In this document: positions 25,317 through 34,900 of the stretch, piece after piece | How positions within the stretch are numbered: the stretch's first letter is position 1 | Layout: each line of letters begins with the position of its first letter | NCBI GenBank assembly: GCA_045599365.1 | Contig: JAZRVS010000067.1 | Location: 1-43,880, forward strand | DNA length: 43,880 nt | From: UBA1715 sp045599365 | GTDB lineage: Bacteria; Bacteroidota; Bacteroidia; Bacteroidales; UBA1715 | Reading direction: 5' to 3' | Made by a program: the position numbers and the translations under genes | The notes under the pieces: model-generated | Database searches by the model: none | Told to the model about the DNA's origin: nothing | Seen by the model: the letters and a program-made list of their open reading frames with translations, nothing else

Positions 25317-26198
25317 CTAATATACTATATAATTTTCTGAGTTTACAGGTTTCCCTTCGTACCACAATTCAAAATGTAAATGTGGACCCAACGTAAGACT
25401 TCCCGAATTTCCCAAAAGTGCAATACCTTCCCCTGCAATAACACGATCTCCTGTCTTTTTCAAAAGTTTTGCGTTGTGCTTATACACCGATATAAAATCG
25501 TTACTATGCTGAACTATAATTGTGTAACCCGTTTCCACTGTCCACGAATCCAAAATGACAGTTCCATCTAATACCGAATGTATAATACTATTTTCTGCCG
25601 CAACGACATCTGTTCCATAATGTCCATCGCTAAAATTGCTTGAAACAACTCCATTTACAGGAGGATAGAAAAACAAATTTTCTATTCGTATTCCTGCTGT
25701 ATTTGAACGGAAATTCACATTAAGAGCTTCATTCTCTTGTATTTCCATACGCATAAGGGAATCTGCAGGAGAAATATCAAAATTCAAATTATCATAGTTG
25801 ACATTAGAAGCCGTAACAATTGAATCTATATTATCATAATCTGCTGGAGTATCGCCCGTAAGAATTGTCTGCAAAATCTGCATCTTCTGCGTGTATAACT
25901 TCATTTGATACTCCAAAGAATCAACTAACTCGGCATTTTTTTCCAACTTTTCACGTTCTTCAAAAACTGGATAATTTGGAATAATGTACTCCTTTAAAGG
26001 TGTGTATGCAATAACAAGATAAACTACAGCTATTAGAATTATTGCAAGTATTGAAATAACGGTAAAAACATTCAAAATGGACAAACGTAACGAAAAGATA
26101 CGAGCAAACGTCTTCTCGTTCATTATGGTCAACATATACTTTGCACGTAACCGTGAACGACGTTCCTTTCTCGATATTTTTGCCTTATTATTTGCCAT
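25317..26198 (-). CDS. Membrane-anchored M23 (LytM) peptidase
   Basis: A 293-residue cell-wall endopeptidase or LytM-type activator. A basic cytoplasmic N-terminus (residues 1-45) leads into one membrane segment (about 46-68, VFTVISILAIILIAVVYLVIAYT), a coiled-coil (about 78-115) and a LytM domain at about 175-290. Zinc ligands are present: His and Asp in GHYGTDVVA and HLHF near the C-terminus, so it is probably catalytic. It overlaps the ABC ATPase gene by 11 bases, echoing the FtsEX/EnvC and LolD-type arrangement of an ATPase with a periplasmic effector, though no permease is present. Confidence 0.85.
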   Translation of the reverse strand: MANNKAKISRKERRSRLRAKYMLTIMNEKTFARIFSLRLSILNVFTVISILAIILIAVVYLVIAYTPLKEYIIPNYPVFEEREKLEKNAELVDSLEYQMKLYTQKMQILQTILTGDTPADYDNIDSIVTASNVNYDNLNFDISPADSLMRMEIQENEALNVNFRSNTAGIRIENLFFYPPVNGVVSSNFSDGHYGTDVVAAENSIIHSVLDGTVILDSWTVETGYTIIVQHSNDFISVYKHNAKLLKKTGDRVIAGEGIALLGNSGSLTLGPHLHFELWYEGKPVNSENYIVY

Positions 26199-26853
26199 TT
26201 GCTACTATTTTTCCATCTTCCATAATTACAACTCTATCCGATATTGCAGCAAGATTATCATCGTGCGTTACAATGACAAATGTTTGGTGAAACATATCCC
26301 GAAGTCGAAGTATCAATTCGTGTAATTCCGATTTGTTATGCGAATCAAGATTCCCAGATGGTTCATCTGCAAAAACCACTGCTGGATTATTCATTATTGC
26401 ACGCGCAACAGCAACTCGTTGTTGCTCTCCCCCAGACAATTCCGAAGGTTTATGTGTCATTCGAGATGATAAATTCAAGAAATCCAACAATTCCTTCGCT
26501 CGTGTCTCCGATTGTTTCAAACTTTTACCTTGTAACAATGATGGTAAACACACGTTTTCTAATGCTGTAAATTCTGGCAATAATTGATGAAATTGAAACA
26601 CAAAGCCGATATGTTCATTTCTAAACTTTGCGAGTTCCTTTTCCTTCAAATTCCGAATATTCGTATCCAAAATTTGTACATCACCTTCGTCAGCTCCCAG
26701 CAACGTACCCATAATCTGTAAAAATGTCGTTTTCCCTGCGCCACTTTTACCAACAATTGACACAATTTCTCCACTTTCAACATCAAAATCTATCCCTTTC
26801 AAAACCTGAAGGTTTCCAAACGATTTTTGTATGTTTCGAGTTTGAATTATCAT
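26188..26853 (-). CDS. ABC transporter ATPase, LolD/MacB type
   Basis: A 221-residue ATPase with Walker A GKSGAGKTTFLQ, Q-loop region FVFQFHQLLPEFTALENV, signature LSGGEQQRVAVARA, Walker B VVFADEPSGNLD and the His switch IVTHD. The LLPEFTALENV sequence is typical of LolD, the ATPase that powers lipoprotein release to the outer membrane. LolC/LolE permeases are not in the window, so they must be elsewhere. lolD is likely but not proven; FtsE-like or MacB-like roles are the alternatives. Confidence 0.8.
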   Translation of the reverse strand: MIIQTRNIQKSFGNLQVLKGIDFDVESGEIVSIVGKSGAGKTTFLQIMGTLLGADEGDVQILDTNIRNLKEKELAKFRNEHIGFVFQFHQLLPEFTALENVCLPSLLQGKSLKQSETRAKELLDFLNLSSRMTHKPSELSGGEQQRVAVARAIMNNPAVVFADEPSGNLDSHNKSELHELILRLRDMFHQTFVIVTHDDNLAAISDRVVIMEDGKIVANGK

Positions 26854-26873
26854 AATTACAAAGAAACAAAAAT

Positions 26874-28133
26874 TTACTTAAAATCCTTCACTCCCGAGAA
26901 ATCCAAAGTTGCAAAATAATCTTCAATAGTTTCGGCACGACGAATCATTTTTATCGAACCATCGGTGCGAAGCAACAATTCCGCAGAGCGAAGTTTTCCG
27001 TTATAGTTGAATCCCATTGCGTGTCCGTGAGCTCCAGCATCGTGAATGGCAATTATGTCGCCAATTTCAACTTCTGGTAAATTACGTTGAATAGCAAATT
27101 TATCGTTGTTTTCGCACAATGAACCAGTTACGTCGTAAACATGGTCGCATGGCTGATTTTCTTTTCCCAAGACAGTGATATGATGATACGCTCCATACAT
27201 TCCTGGGCGCATCAAATTGTTCATACTTGCATCGCAACCAACGTAGTCGCGGAACGTATGTTTCAAATGACGAACTGTTGTTATCAAATAGCCATAAGGC
27301 CCCATTATAAAACGACCAGATTCCAAATATAATTTTACTGGAGCAAGTCCGTTTGGAACCAATATTGACTCATATTCTTTGCGAATTCCTTCGCTAATTT
27401 TGAAAACATCAAGTTTCTTTTGTTCTGGACGATACGGAATCCCAAGGCCGCCACCAAGATTCACGAAATCAAATTTTATTCCAAGTTGCTTATTCAACTT
27501 AACCATAAGGTTAAAAAGAATTCGTGCAGTTTCAGCAAAATATTCTTCATTTAACTCGTTGGAAGCTACCATTGTATGAATTCCGAACCGTTTTACGCCT
27601 TTGTCCATCAACTTTTTGTAGCCCTCAAAAAGTTGATTTTCCATACAACCATATTTTGCTTCTTCGGGATTCCCGATAATTGCATTCCCCGACTTCAAAT
27701 TACCAGGATTGTAGCGGAACGAAACCAAATTAGGCAGACCAGCAACTTTCTCCAAATAATCAACATGCGAAACATCGTCAAGATTGATAATTGCACCCAA
27801 TTCCATTGCTTTTTGGAATTCGTAGCCGCCAGTGTCGTTTGATGTGAACATTATATTTTCACCACAATTTCCAACTTGTTCCGAAATCAACAATTCTGGA
27901 TATGAACTACAATCGCAACCAAAACCATGTTGTTGCAAAAGTTTTATCAAATATGGATTTGGAGTCGCCTTAACAGCAAAGAATTCGTGGAAGCCTTCAT
28001 TCCATGCAAAAGCTTTTTTCAGTTCTTCTGCATTTTCAATAAAAGCCTTTTCATCATAAATGTGAAACGGCGTTGGATACTGATGTGTGATATTTTGAAT
28101 TTTTTCTTTGCTAAAAGGAAGTGTTTTTGTCAT
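26874..28133 (-). CDS. lysA: Diaminopimelate decarboxylase (LysA)
   Basis: Converts meso-diaminopimelate to lysine. About 419 residues from the ATG at 28133; the frame is open 30 codons further up, but that stretch overlaps the promoter and is not conserved-looking. The alanine-racemase-fold barrel holds the PLP lysine in FFAVKATPNPYL, GIHTMVAS, and the phosphate-binding NLGGGLGIPYRP; the C-terminal barrel has CDVTGSLCENND-type sequence (DVTGSLCENNDKFA) and GAHGHAMGFNYNG. First gene of a six-gene minus-strand unit that continues into the LolD-type ATPase after 20 bases. Confidence 0.88.
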   Translation of the reverse strand: MTKTLPFSKEKIQNITHQYPTPFHIYDEKAFIENAEELKKAFAWNEGFHEFFAVKATPNPYLIKLLQQHGFGCDCSSYPELLISEQVGNCGENIMFTSNDTGGYEFQKAMELGAIINLDDVSHVDYLEKVAGLPNLVSFRYNPGNLKSGNAIIGNPEEAKYGCMENQLFEGYKKLMDKGVKRFGIHTMVASNELNEEYFAETARILFNLMVKLNKQLGIKFDFVNLGGGLGIPYRPEQKKLDVFKISEGIRKEYESILVPNGLAPVKLYLESGRFIMGPYGYLITTVRHLKHTFRDYVGCDASMNNLMRPGMYGAYHHITVLGKENQPCDHVYDVTGSLCENNDKFAIQRNLPEVEIGDIIAIHDAGAHGHAMGFNYNGKLRSAELLLRTDGSIKMIRRAETIEDYFATLDFSGVKDFK

Positions 28134-28153
28134 TGTTGTATATTTATTTTTTG

Positions 28154-28161
28154 CAAAGATA
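28154..28161 (-). promoter_or_regulatory. Candidate -7 element for lysA operon
   Basis: Minus-strand TATCTTTG, 20 bases before the lysA start codon. A possible TTTG lies about 23 bases upstream, longer than the usual spacing. Confidence 0.4.
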
Positions 28162-28212
28162 TAAGAAATCCACTTTTTTACTTTCAAAATCCTTGCAAAT
28201 AGAAAAATTATG

Positions 28213-28220
28213 TACTTTTG
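28213..28220 (+). promoter_or_regulatory. Candidate -7 element for SulP transporter
   Basis: TACTTTTG fits the consensus; a TTG at 28193-28195 lies 17 bases upstream. The leader would be about 75-80 bases and would carry the heptamer array next to the start codon. Confidence 0.5.
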
Positions 28221-28263
28221 CACGCCTTTTTGAGAACCATATATAGAGATATCTTCTCATGAA

Positions 28264-28298
28264 GGAACTCTTAATTCTTAACTCTTAATTCTTAACTC
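28264..28298 (+). repeat. Period-7 repeat TTAATTC/TTAACTC abutting a start codon
   Basis: Units GGAACTC, TTAATTC, TTAACTC, TTAATTC, TTAACTC occupy 28264-28298, three bases before the ATG at 28302. TTAATTC is the reverse complement of the GAATTAA unit at 10694-10721. The array fills the place of a ribosome-binding site. Confidence 0.85.
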
Positions 28299-28301
28299 TC
28301 T

Positions 28302-30044
28302 ATGTCTTTTATATCAACAAACAACATTAAAGGTGATATTTTTGGCGGAATAACTGCTGGTATTGTTGCGTTACCTTTGGCTTTGGCTTTTGGAATTCAA
28401 GCATTTGGTGGCATAACAGATCCTTCTGCAAGTGCAGTTGGAGCATTTGCAGGGTTAGTTGGAGCTACAATGCTCGGATTTTTTGCAGCACTTTTTGGTG
28501 GTACACATTCTCAAATTAGCGGTCCAACAGGACCAATGACGGTAATTACAGCCTCTTTAATTTCAGGTATTTGGGCATCGCAACAAGCAACGGGTGCGAA
28601 TTTTGAATCGGCATTACCAACAATCATTTTATCAATGTCGTTGGCTGGTATATTTTGTGGATTATTCCAAATTTTGTTCGGGATTTGTAAAATAGGGAAA
28701 TATATTCGCTACATACCTTATCCAGTTCTTTCGGGTTTTATGAGTGGTATTGGTATTATCATTATTCTTCAACAAATTTATCCACTTATAGGATTAAAAT
28801 CTCCCGTTTTAGTTGTTGATATGGTTATGGAATTTCCAGAACGTATTGCAAATGGTATTTCTCTTTCTGCTCTACTACTTGGACTTGGAACAATTGCTAT
28901 CATTTATTTGTTCCCATACATTACGAAAAAAATACCTGCAACATTAGTTGCTCTAATTGCAATGACGATTGTATCCTTATTTATCAACGACTTTCCCGAA
29001 ACTCTTACTATTGGTGAAATTCCTTCAGGTTTTCCTATGCCATTTTTCTTAAAAGATGGTATTGACTTAACGGATGTTGATTGGGGTACAATTCTCAAAT
29101 CATCGGTTATTCCTGGATTGACTTTAGCTGGTCTTGGATCAATTGATACGTTGTTAACATCTGTTGTTGCTGATAATATTACAAAGACAAAACACGATAG
29201 CAATCAAGAACTGATTGGACAAGGTATTGGAAACGGAATAGCATCAATGTTTTGTGGTATCAGCGGAGCAGGAGCAACAATGCGTACTGTTGTAAACGTA
29301 AAAAGTGGTGGTCGTTCACAAATATCAGGAATGATTCATTCTATATTCTTGTTAGCTATTTTACTTGGCTTGGGTTCTATTGTTCGTTTTGTTCCTCTTT
29401 CAGTGCTGGCTGGTATACTTATTACCGTTGGAGCAGGAATTATTGATTTTAAAGGATCAAAAGATTTATTCCGAATTCCAAAATCAGATGCTTTTGTGTT
29501 GATTATTGTTTTACTAATGACTGTCTTTGTTGACTTACTTACGGCAGTTGGTATTGGAATGGTTATAGCATGTGTTTTATTTATGAAACGCGCAAGCGAT
29601 TACGTTGAAAATGCCTATACCTCAACAGAATTGCAAGAACATAATCCCAAATTTGATGCTGGTACACCATGGGCCGATGAGGATACATTTCCTGAAGAAG
29701 TTCGACACAAAGTGTTTATTCAACGTCTTGATGGTCCAGTTTTCTTTGGAACCATCACTCGTTTCAACGAAATTATGCATACCGTTCCCGACGATGTTGA
29801 AACAGTTATTATCCGTATGAAACGAGTATCGTTTATGGATCAATCTGGATTGTATGCAATGGAAACTGCCGTTAAAGATTTACAAAATAGCGGCAAGGAA
29901 GTTTTGATGACCATCATTCAACCTCAGCCATACAAAATGATGACAAAATTGAACATTATTCCAGGTATAATCCCAGAAGATAAAACATTCCCAACTTTTA
30001 AAGATTGTACTGACTATCTACGCGAAAAATATATAACAAAATAG
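28302..30044 (+). CDS. SulP-family anion transporter with STAS domain
   Basis: A 580-residue inner-membrane transporter of the SulP/SLC26 family. The membrane domain (about 12-14 segments, residues 10-420) includes ALPLALAFGIQAFGG, GGTHSQISGPTGPMTVI (substrate-site Gly/Pro motif) and TLAGLGSIDTLLTSVVADNITKTKHDSNQELIGQGIGN. A C-terminal STAS domain (about 440-575) carries FMDQSGLYAMETAV, the phosphorylatable loop region. Members move sulfate, bicarbonate or other anions; the ion cannot be chosen from sequence. YejM-like gene follows 35 bases downstream. Confidence 0.9.
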   Translation: MSFISTNNIKGDIFGGITAGIVALPLALAFGIQAFGGITDPSASAVGAFAGLVGATMLGFFAALFGGTHSQISGPTGPMTVITASLISGIWASQQATGANFESALPTIILSMSLAGIFCGLFQILFGICKIGKYIRYIPYPVLSGFMSGIGIIIILQQIYPLIGLKSPVLVVDMVMEFPERIANGISLSALLLGLGTIAIIYLFPYITKKIPATLVALIAMTIVSLFINDFPETLTIGEIPSGFPMPFFLKDGIDLTDVDWGTILKSSVIPGLTLAGLGSIDTLLTSVVADNITKTKHDSNQELIGQGIGNGIASMFCGISGAGATMRTVVNVKSGGRSQISGMIHSIFLLAILLGLGSIVRFVPLSVLAGILITVGAGIIDFKGSKDLFRIPKSDAFVLIIVLLMTVFVDLLTAVGIGMVIACVLFMKRASDYVENAYTSTELQEHNPKFDAGTPWADEDTFPEEVRHKVFIQRLDGPVFFGTITRFNEIMHTVPDDVETVIIRMKRVSFMDQSGLYAMETAVKDLQNSGKEVLMTIIQPQPYKMMTKLNIIPGIIPEDKTFPTFKDCTDYLREKYITK

Positions 30045-30079
30045 TCAATACATTACTAATATTATTACGTAAGATACGT

Positions 30080-31909
30080 ATGAAGCTTAAATTTATCTTA
30101 CAAAAGAGTTTTCCATATTTTTGTTGTACTGCCCTTGTAATGGCAGTACAATTCTTTTTGTACTTAACCAATAGTCCACAAAATGAAAATATGGATTTTT
30201 TGGGTTATGTTTTCTACATTGGTGCTGCTATTTCTCACGCAACTTTATTCGCTACTATTCCCTATGTAATTTACGTTATCTCTGCTATCATTTGCAAAAA
30301 AGATGTCATTCCTAATATTATTCATATTGCTCTTACATCTTTTTTCGAAATATTGATATTTATCAATAGTTACGTATTTTCACTCTATCGATTCCATATC
30401 AATGGACTCATAATTAGTATGTTTTTTGGCGAAGGAAGCGATGAAATCTTTCAATTCAATACAGAACTTTACCTAAAAGTTGGTTTAATTTCGTTCGCAT
30501 TGGTCATTGGGAACATACTCCTACAATTGTTTTGCAAAAAAATTATCTGCAAGGTCAATAAAATGTTCTTTTTGACTTCACTTATCATTTTTATAGTAAC
30601 GCTATTTTCTTCAAATTTTATCCACGCATATTCTGCCGTTGCCCAGAAGCAATCTGTCATAAAAAGTGCACCGCATCTTCCGTATTATTTTCCTGTAACT
30701 GCCACTCGACTAATGATGAATCTTGGAATAGTTTCTCCAGATGATTTATTGCGTGCTGATTTTGGCAAACAAACCGATTTTTCCTATCCAAAATCTCCTA
30801 TTATTTCACATAAAAATGGTTCAAAGAACATCATTCTTATCGCCATTGATTCTTGGAATTACCGCACTTTCAATGATACTATTTTACCAAACATTACCAA
30901 TTTTTCGAGAAAATGTGAACGATTTTCTAATCATTTAAGTAGTAGCAATGGTACGCGAGGAAGCATTTTTGGAATGTTCTTTGGCATTTCATCATACTAC
31001 TGGAAAGATTTTGATATAACAGGTACAACGCCAGTTTTAATTGATGAACTCAATCGTCAGAATTATGTTATTAGAACATTCCCAAGTTCAACACTCCACA
31101 ATCCTAACTTTGCAAAACTTATATTTCATAAAACGCCTGGAATTACCACAGAAACAGAGGGAGAACGAGTATATGATAGAGATTGTCAAATAACTAAAAA
31201 TTTCTTAGATTTTATTGATAGTTCGAATACAAAGCCATTCTTCGCTTTCCTATTCTATGATTTGGCTCATTGCTTTAGTTTGCCTGAAGAACTGCCTAGA
31301 AAATTTTCTCCATCGTGGGATTTTGCCGATTATATGCAACTTAACAATGATTTTGAACCAACTCCTTATTGGAATATGTATTGTAACCAAATCAACGCGG
31401 TTGATTCTCTTATTGGAATAGTCCTTTCAAAAATAGAAGAAAAAAATCTTTTAGAAAATTCTGTAATAATTCTCACTGGAGACCACGGTCAAGAGTTTAA
31501 TGAGAATCATAAAAATTATTGGGGACATGGAAGTAACTATACGCTCCCTCAAATTCACATACCTTTTATTGTTCACACACCAAATTGCGAATCAAAAGAC
31601 TTTAAACACAGAACAACACACTATGATTTTAGCACAACTATTCTCCAGAATGTGTTGAACGTCGAAAATCCAATATCAGACTATAGTATGGGGAAAAATA
31701 TTTATGACACTACCTCCCGTGATTGGCACATTGTTGGTGATAATCTTAACTACGCTTTCATTATCAACGACAACAAAATAGTAGAAAAAAAGCCTTCTGG
31801 AATGCTTGAAATTTACGATGACAAACTCAATCCAATTCCAAATTACAAACCAACAGCCAAAGAAATAGAAAACTCCATTAACAAAATCAATATGTTTTAT
31901 AACAATTGA
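30080..31909 (+). CDS. YejM/PbgA-like membrane sulfatase-fold protein
   Basis: A 609-residue protein with four to five N-terminal membrane segments (about residues 12-185, including YVFSLYRFHINGLIISMFFGEG, a stretch seen in the YejM/DUF3413 membrane domain) and a periplasmic sulfatase-fold domain (about 245-540). Metal and nucleophile sites are present: IAIDSWNYR, SSSNGTRGSIFG (Thr), LTGDHGQEF and WGHGSNYT. In Enterobacteria YejM/LapC senses LPS and controls LpxC; a phosphoethanolamine- or glycerol-phosphate transferase is the alternative. Function in Bacteroidota is uncertain. It probably shares the SulP transcript and ends at a strong terminator. Confidence 0.75.
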   Translation: MKLKFILQKSFPYFCCTALVMAVQFFLYLTNSPQNENMDFLGYVFYIGAAISHATLFATIPYVIYVISAIICKKDVIPNIIHIALTSFFEILIFINSYVFSLYRFHINGLIISMFFGEGSDEIFQFNTELYLKVGLISFALVIGNILLQLFCKKIICKVNKMFFLTSLIIFIVTLFSSNFIHAYSAVAQKQSVIKSAPHLPYYFPVTATRLMMNLGIVSPDDLLRADFGKQTDFSYPKSPIISHKNGSKNIILIAIDSWNYRTFNDTILPNITNFSRKCERFSNHLSSSNGTRGSIFGMFFGISSYYWKDFDITGTTPVLIDELNRQNYVIRTFPSSTLHNPNFAKLIFHKTPGITTETEGERVYDRDCQITKNFLDFIDSSNTKPFFAFLFYDLAHCFSLPEELPRKFSPSWDFADYMQLNNDFEPTPYWNMYCNQINAVDSLIGIVLSKIEEKNLLENSVIILTGDHGQEFNENHKNYWGHGSNYTLPQIHIPFIVHTPNCESKDFKHRTTHYDFSTTILQNVLNVENPISDYSMGKNIYDTTSRDWHIVGDNLNYAFIINDNKIVEKKPSGMLEIYDDKLNPIPNYKPTAKEIENSINKINMFYNN

Positions 31910-31920
31910 TTTGTCTAATA

Positions 31921-31948
31921 AAAAAGCCAACCTTTCGGTTGGCTTTTT
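31921..31948. terminator. Bidirectional terminator between YejM-like gene and PFOR
   Basis: AAAAAGCCAACC (31921-31932) and GGTTGGCTTTTT (31937-31948) form a perfect 12-bp stem with a TTTC loop, with T or A runs on both sides. It ends both convergent transcripts. Confidence 0.9.
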
Positions 31949-31966
31949 CTCTAACTTTCATCATTG

Positions 31967-34900
31967 CTACATATCAGAATATTTTTTGTATCGTTCTTCT
32001 GCGTCTTGACTACTTTGTTCAAATAGTTTTTCTGCATTCTCAGGGAAACTACGTGTCAGCGAATTATAACGTACTTCGCCTGCCAAAAACTCCTTGTACG
32101 GCATTGTTGGTTCCTTTGAATCGAGTTGGAATGGATGTTCCTTACGTGGGTCATAGCGATAAAGCAACCAGTAACCACTTTCAACGGCACGCTTCATTTC
32201 CTCTTGTACACGATGCATACCGATACAAATTCCGTGAGATGCACAAGGTGTATAAGCTATCACTATAGACGGCCCATCATATTCCTCTGCCTCTTTCACA
32301 GCCTTAATTAATTGTGCTGGATCAGCTCCCATAGCTACTTGAGCGACATACACATTGCCATAAGTCATCATTATTGCACCAAGATCTTTCTTACGACTCT
32401 TCTTTCCCGAAGATGCAAATTTTGCGACAGCTCCCATTGGTGTTGCCTTACTACTTTGCCCGCCTGTATTTGAATAAATTTCTGTATCAATAATGAAAAC
32501 ATTAATATTCTCGCCACTTGCAATCACATGATCAAGTCCACCGAATCCAATATCATAAGCCCATCCATCACCACCAAACATCCAGAATGTCTTTTTCGAT
32601 AGAATATCCTTCGATGCCAAAATATCCTTTGTTTCATTGCTGTTATCATTTTGCAACTCACTAATCAAGGCATCTGTTGCCTGACGCGACTTATCAATGT
32701 CATCAAATGTCTCAAGATATTGATTACAAACATCTTTCAGCGATGGACAAGATTGTGCAAGAGTTTCTATCTTTTCCTTAAGTAATCCACGACGTTGTTT
32801 CACAGAAAGATACATTCCTAAACACAACTCCGCATTGTTCTCAAACAAACTATTTGTCCAAGCAGGACCAAAGCCTCGATTGTTTGTCGTATAAGGTATT
32901 CCTGGCATAGCCGAGCCCCATGCTTGAGAGCATCCTGTAGCATTTGCCCAATAAACGCGATCTCCAAATAGTTGCGTCAGAAGTTTTGCGTATGGTGTTT
33001 CTCCACAACCAGCACATGCTGCCGAGAATTCCAACAATGGTTGACGGAATTGGCTTCCTTTTACAGAATATGGTTCAAAGATGTCTCCCTTTGAAGATAT
33101 TTTCAAACCATAAGCAAATAATTCTTTATCCTTTTCTGTGAGAATTGCTGGTTTCATTTCAAGCGCATTTGCAGGACAACTTTGTGCACAACTGCCACAA
33201 CCAGTACAATCATAAGCCGAGATGCTCAACGCAAAATGAAGCCCTTTTGCCTTTCCATTTGCAGGAATGGTATTGAATCCTTCTGGCGCTGATGCCTTTT
33301 CTGCCTCATCAAGCAAATATGGACGAATAACAGCATGAGGACAAACAAGCGAACAACGATTACATTGTACACACTTGTCAGTTTGCCATTCTGGAACTTT
33401 TACAGCAATTCCACGCTTTTCATAAGCAGTAAGCCCCATTTCAAGCGTACCATCAATACAATCAGCAAATGCACTAACGGGAAGATCATCTCCTTTTTGT
33501 GCGTTAATTGGTTCGAGTAAATTCTTAACTACAGCAGGTCGAAGGTCAGCACTAACAGTTACGCTATCTACTGCATTAGCCCATGATGCAGGTACTTTTA
33601 TTTCTCTTACACCACTTGCACCTTTATCAATGGCAGCAACATTCTTGTTGATTACCTCTTCCCCTTTTGCAAAATACGTTTTGCGTACAGCAGCCTTCAT
33701 TGCATTAAGCGCATCTTCTGGTTTTATAATACCTGTACAAGCGAAAAATGCAGCTTGAAGTACAGTATTTGTATGATTACCCAAACCAAGAGTAAGCGCT
33801 ATGTCGGTAGCGTCAATTACACAAAAACGAATTTTATTAAGTGCTAATGTACGTTTCACACTATTAGGAAGCCATTGTTCAAGTTCTGCATCAGCTTTGT
33901 TACAGTTGAGCAAAAATATTCCTCCTTGTTTCACTTCCGAAACGATATCGTACTTGTCAATATAACTTTGATTGTGACAAGCTACAAAATCAGCACTCTT
34001 TACGTAGTACGAACTTTCAACAGGCTGTTTGCCAAAACGCAAATGTGATTTTGTTACACCAAATGATTTCTTTGCATCATATTCAAAATAAGCCTGTCCG
34101 TACATTCCAGCACATTGACTCACAATTTGTACGGTATTCTTGTTCGCACCCACAGTACCATCTCCTCCAAGTCCCCAAAATTTGCAACTATATGTGTCTC
34201 CACCTGCATTAGCAAAAGGTATAATTGGCAATGACAAATGAGTTACATCGTCATTGATTCCTATTGTAAAACCATTTTTTGGTTCCTTAAGTGACAAGTT
34301 TGCAAATACGGCAAGTATCTGTCCAGGATCAGTATCTTTTGATGAAAGTCCATAACGACCACCAAATACCTTAATATCTTTCCCTGAATTAAGAATAACA
34401 GAACAAACGTCTTCAAACAATGGTTCTCCCGCACTTCCTGGTTCCTTACAACGGTCTAGAACAGCAATACGCTTGGTCGTATTTGGGAGAGCCTTCAATA
34501 AATGTTCAGCACTAAATGGACGATAAAGATGAACCTGTACAAGTCCTGTTTTCCCACCTTTTGCATTCAAGTCATCAACAGCTTCTTTTATAGCACCTGA
34601 AACACTGCCCATTGCTATTATCACATCAGTAGCATCTTTTGCTCCATAGTAGTTGAACAAATGATACTCTCGTCCTGTCAATTCACTAATCTGAGAGAAA
34701 TAAGTTTCTACTATTTCTGGTAAAGCATCGTAGTACGTATTACAAGCCTCGCGAACTTGGAAAAATACGTCAGGATTCTGGACCGTTCCACGCATCAACG
34801 GATGTTCAGGATTGAGAGAATGATTACGAAACGCTTGGAGTGCATCCTTGTCAAGCATATCTGCAAGTTTTTGCGTATCAATCATTTCTACTGTATTTAT

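Noticed and set aside
28134..28223. 30-residue N-terminal extension of LysA
   Set aside because: Overlaps the -7 element of the gene and does not resemble the family start MTKTLPFSKE.
28264..28298. CRISPR-like array
   Set aside because: Units are seven bases with no spacers; all repeat arrays here are phased heptamers.
30066..30080. TACGTA-AGA-TACGTA hairpin touching the YejM-like start codon
   Set aside because: Six AT-rich pairs built from self-complementary sequence; too weak and too likely by chance to call a regulator.
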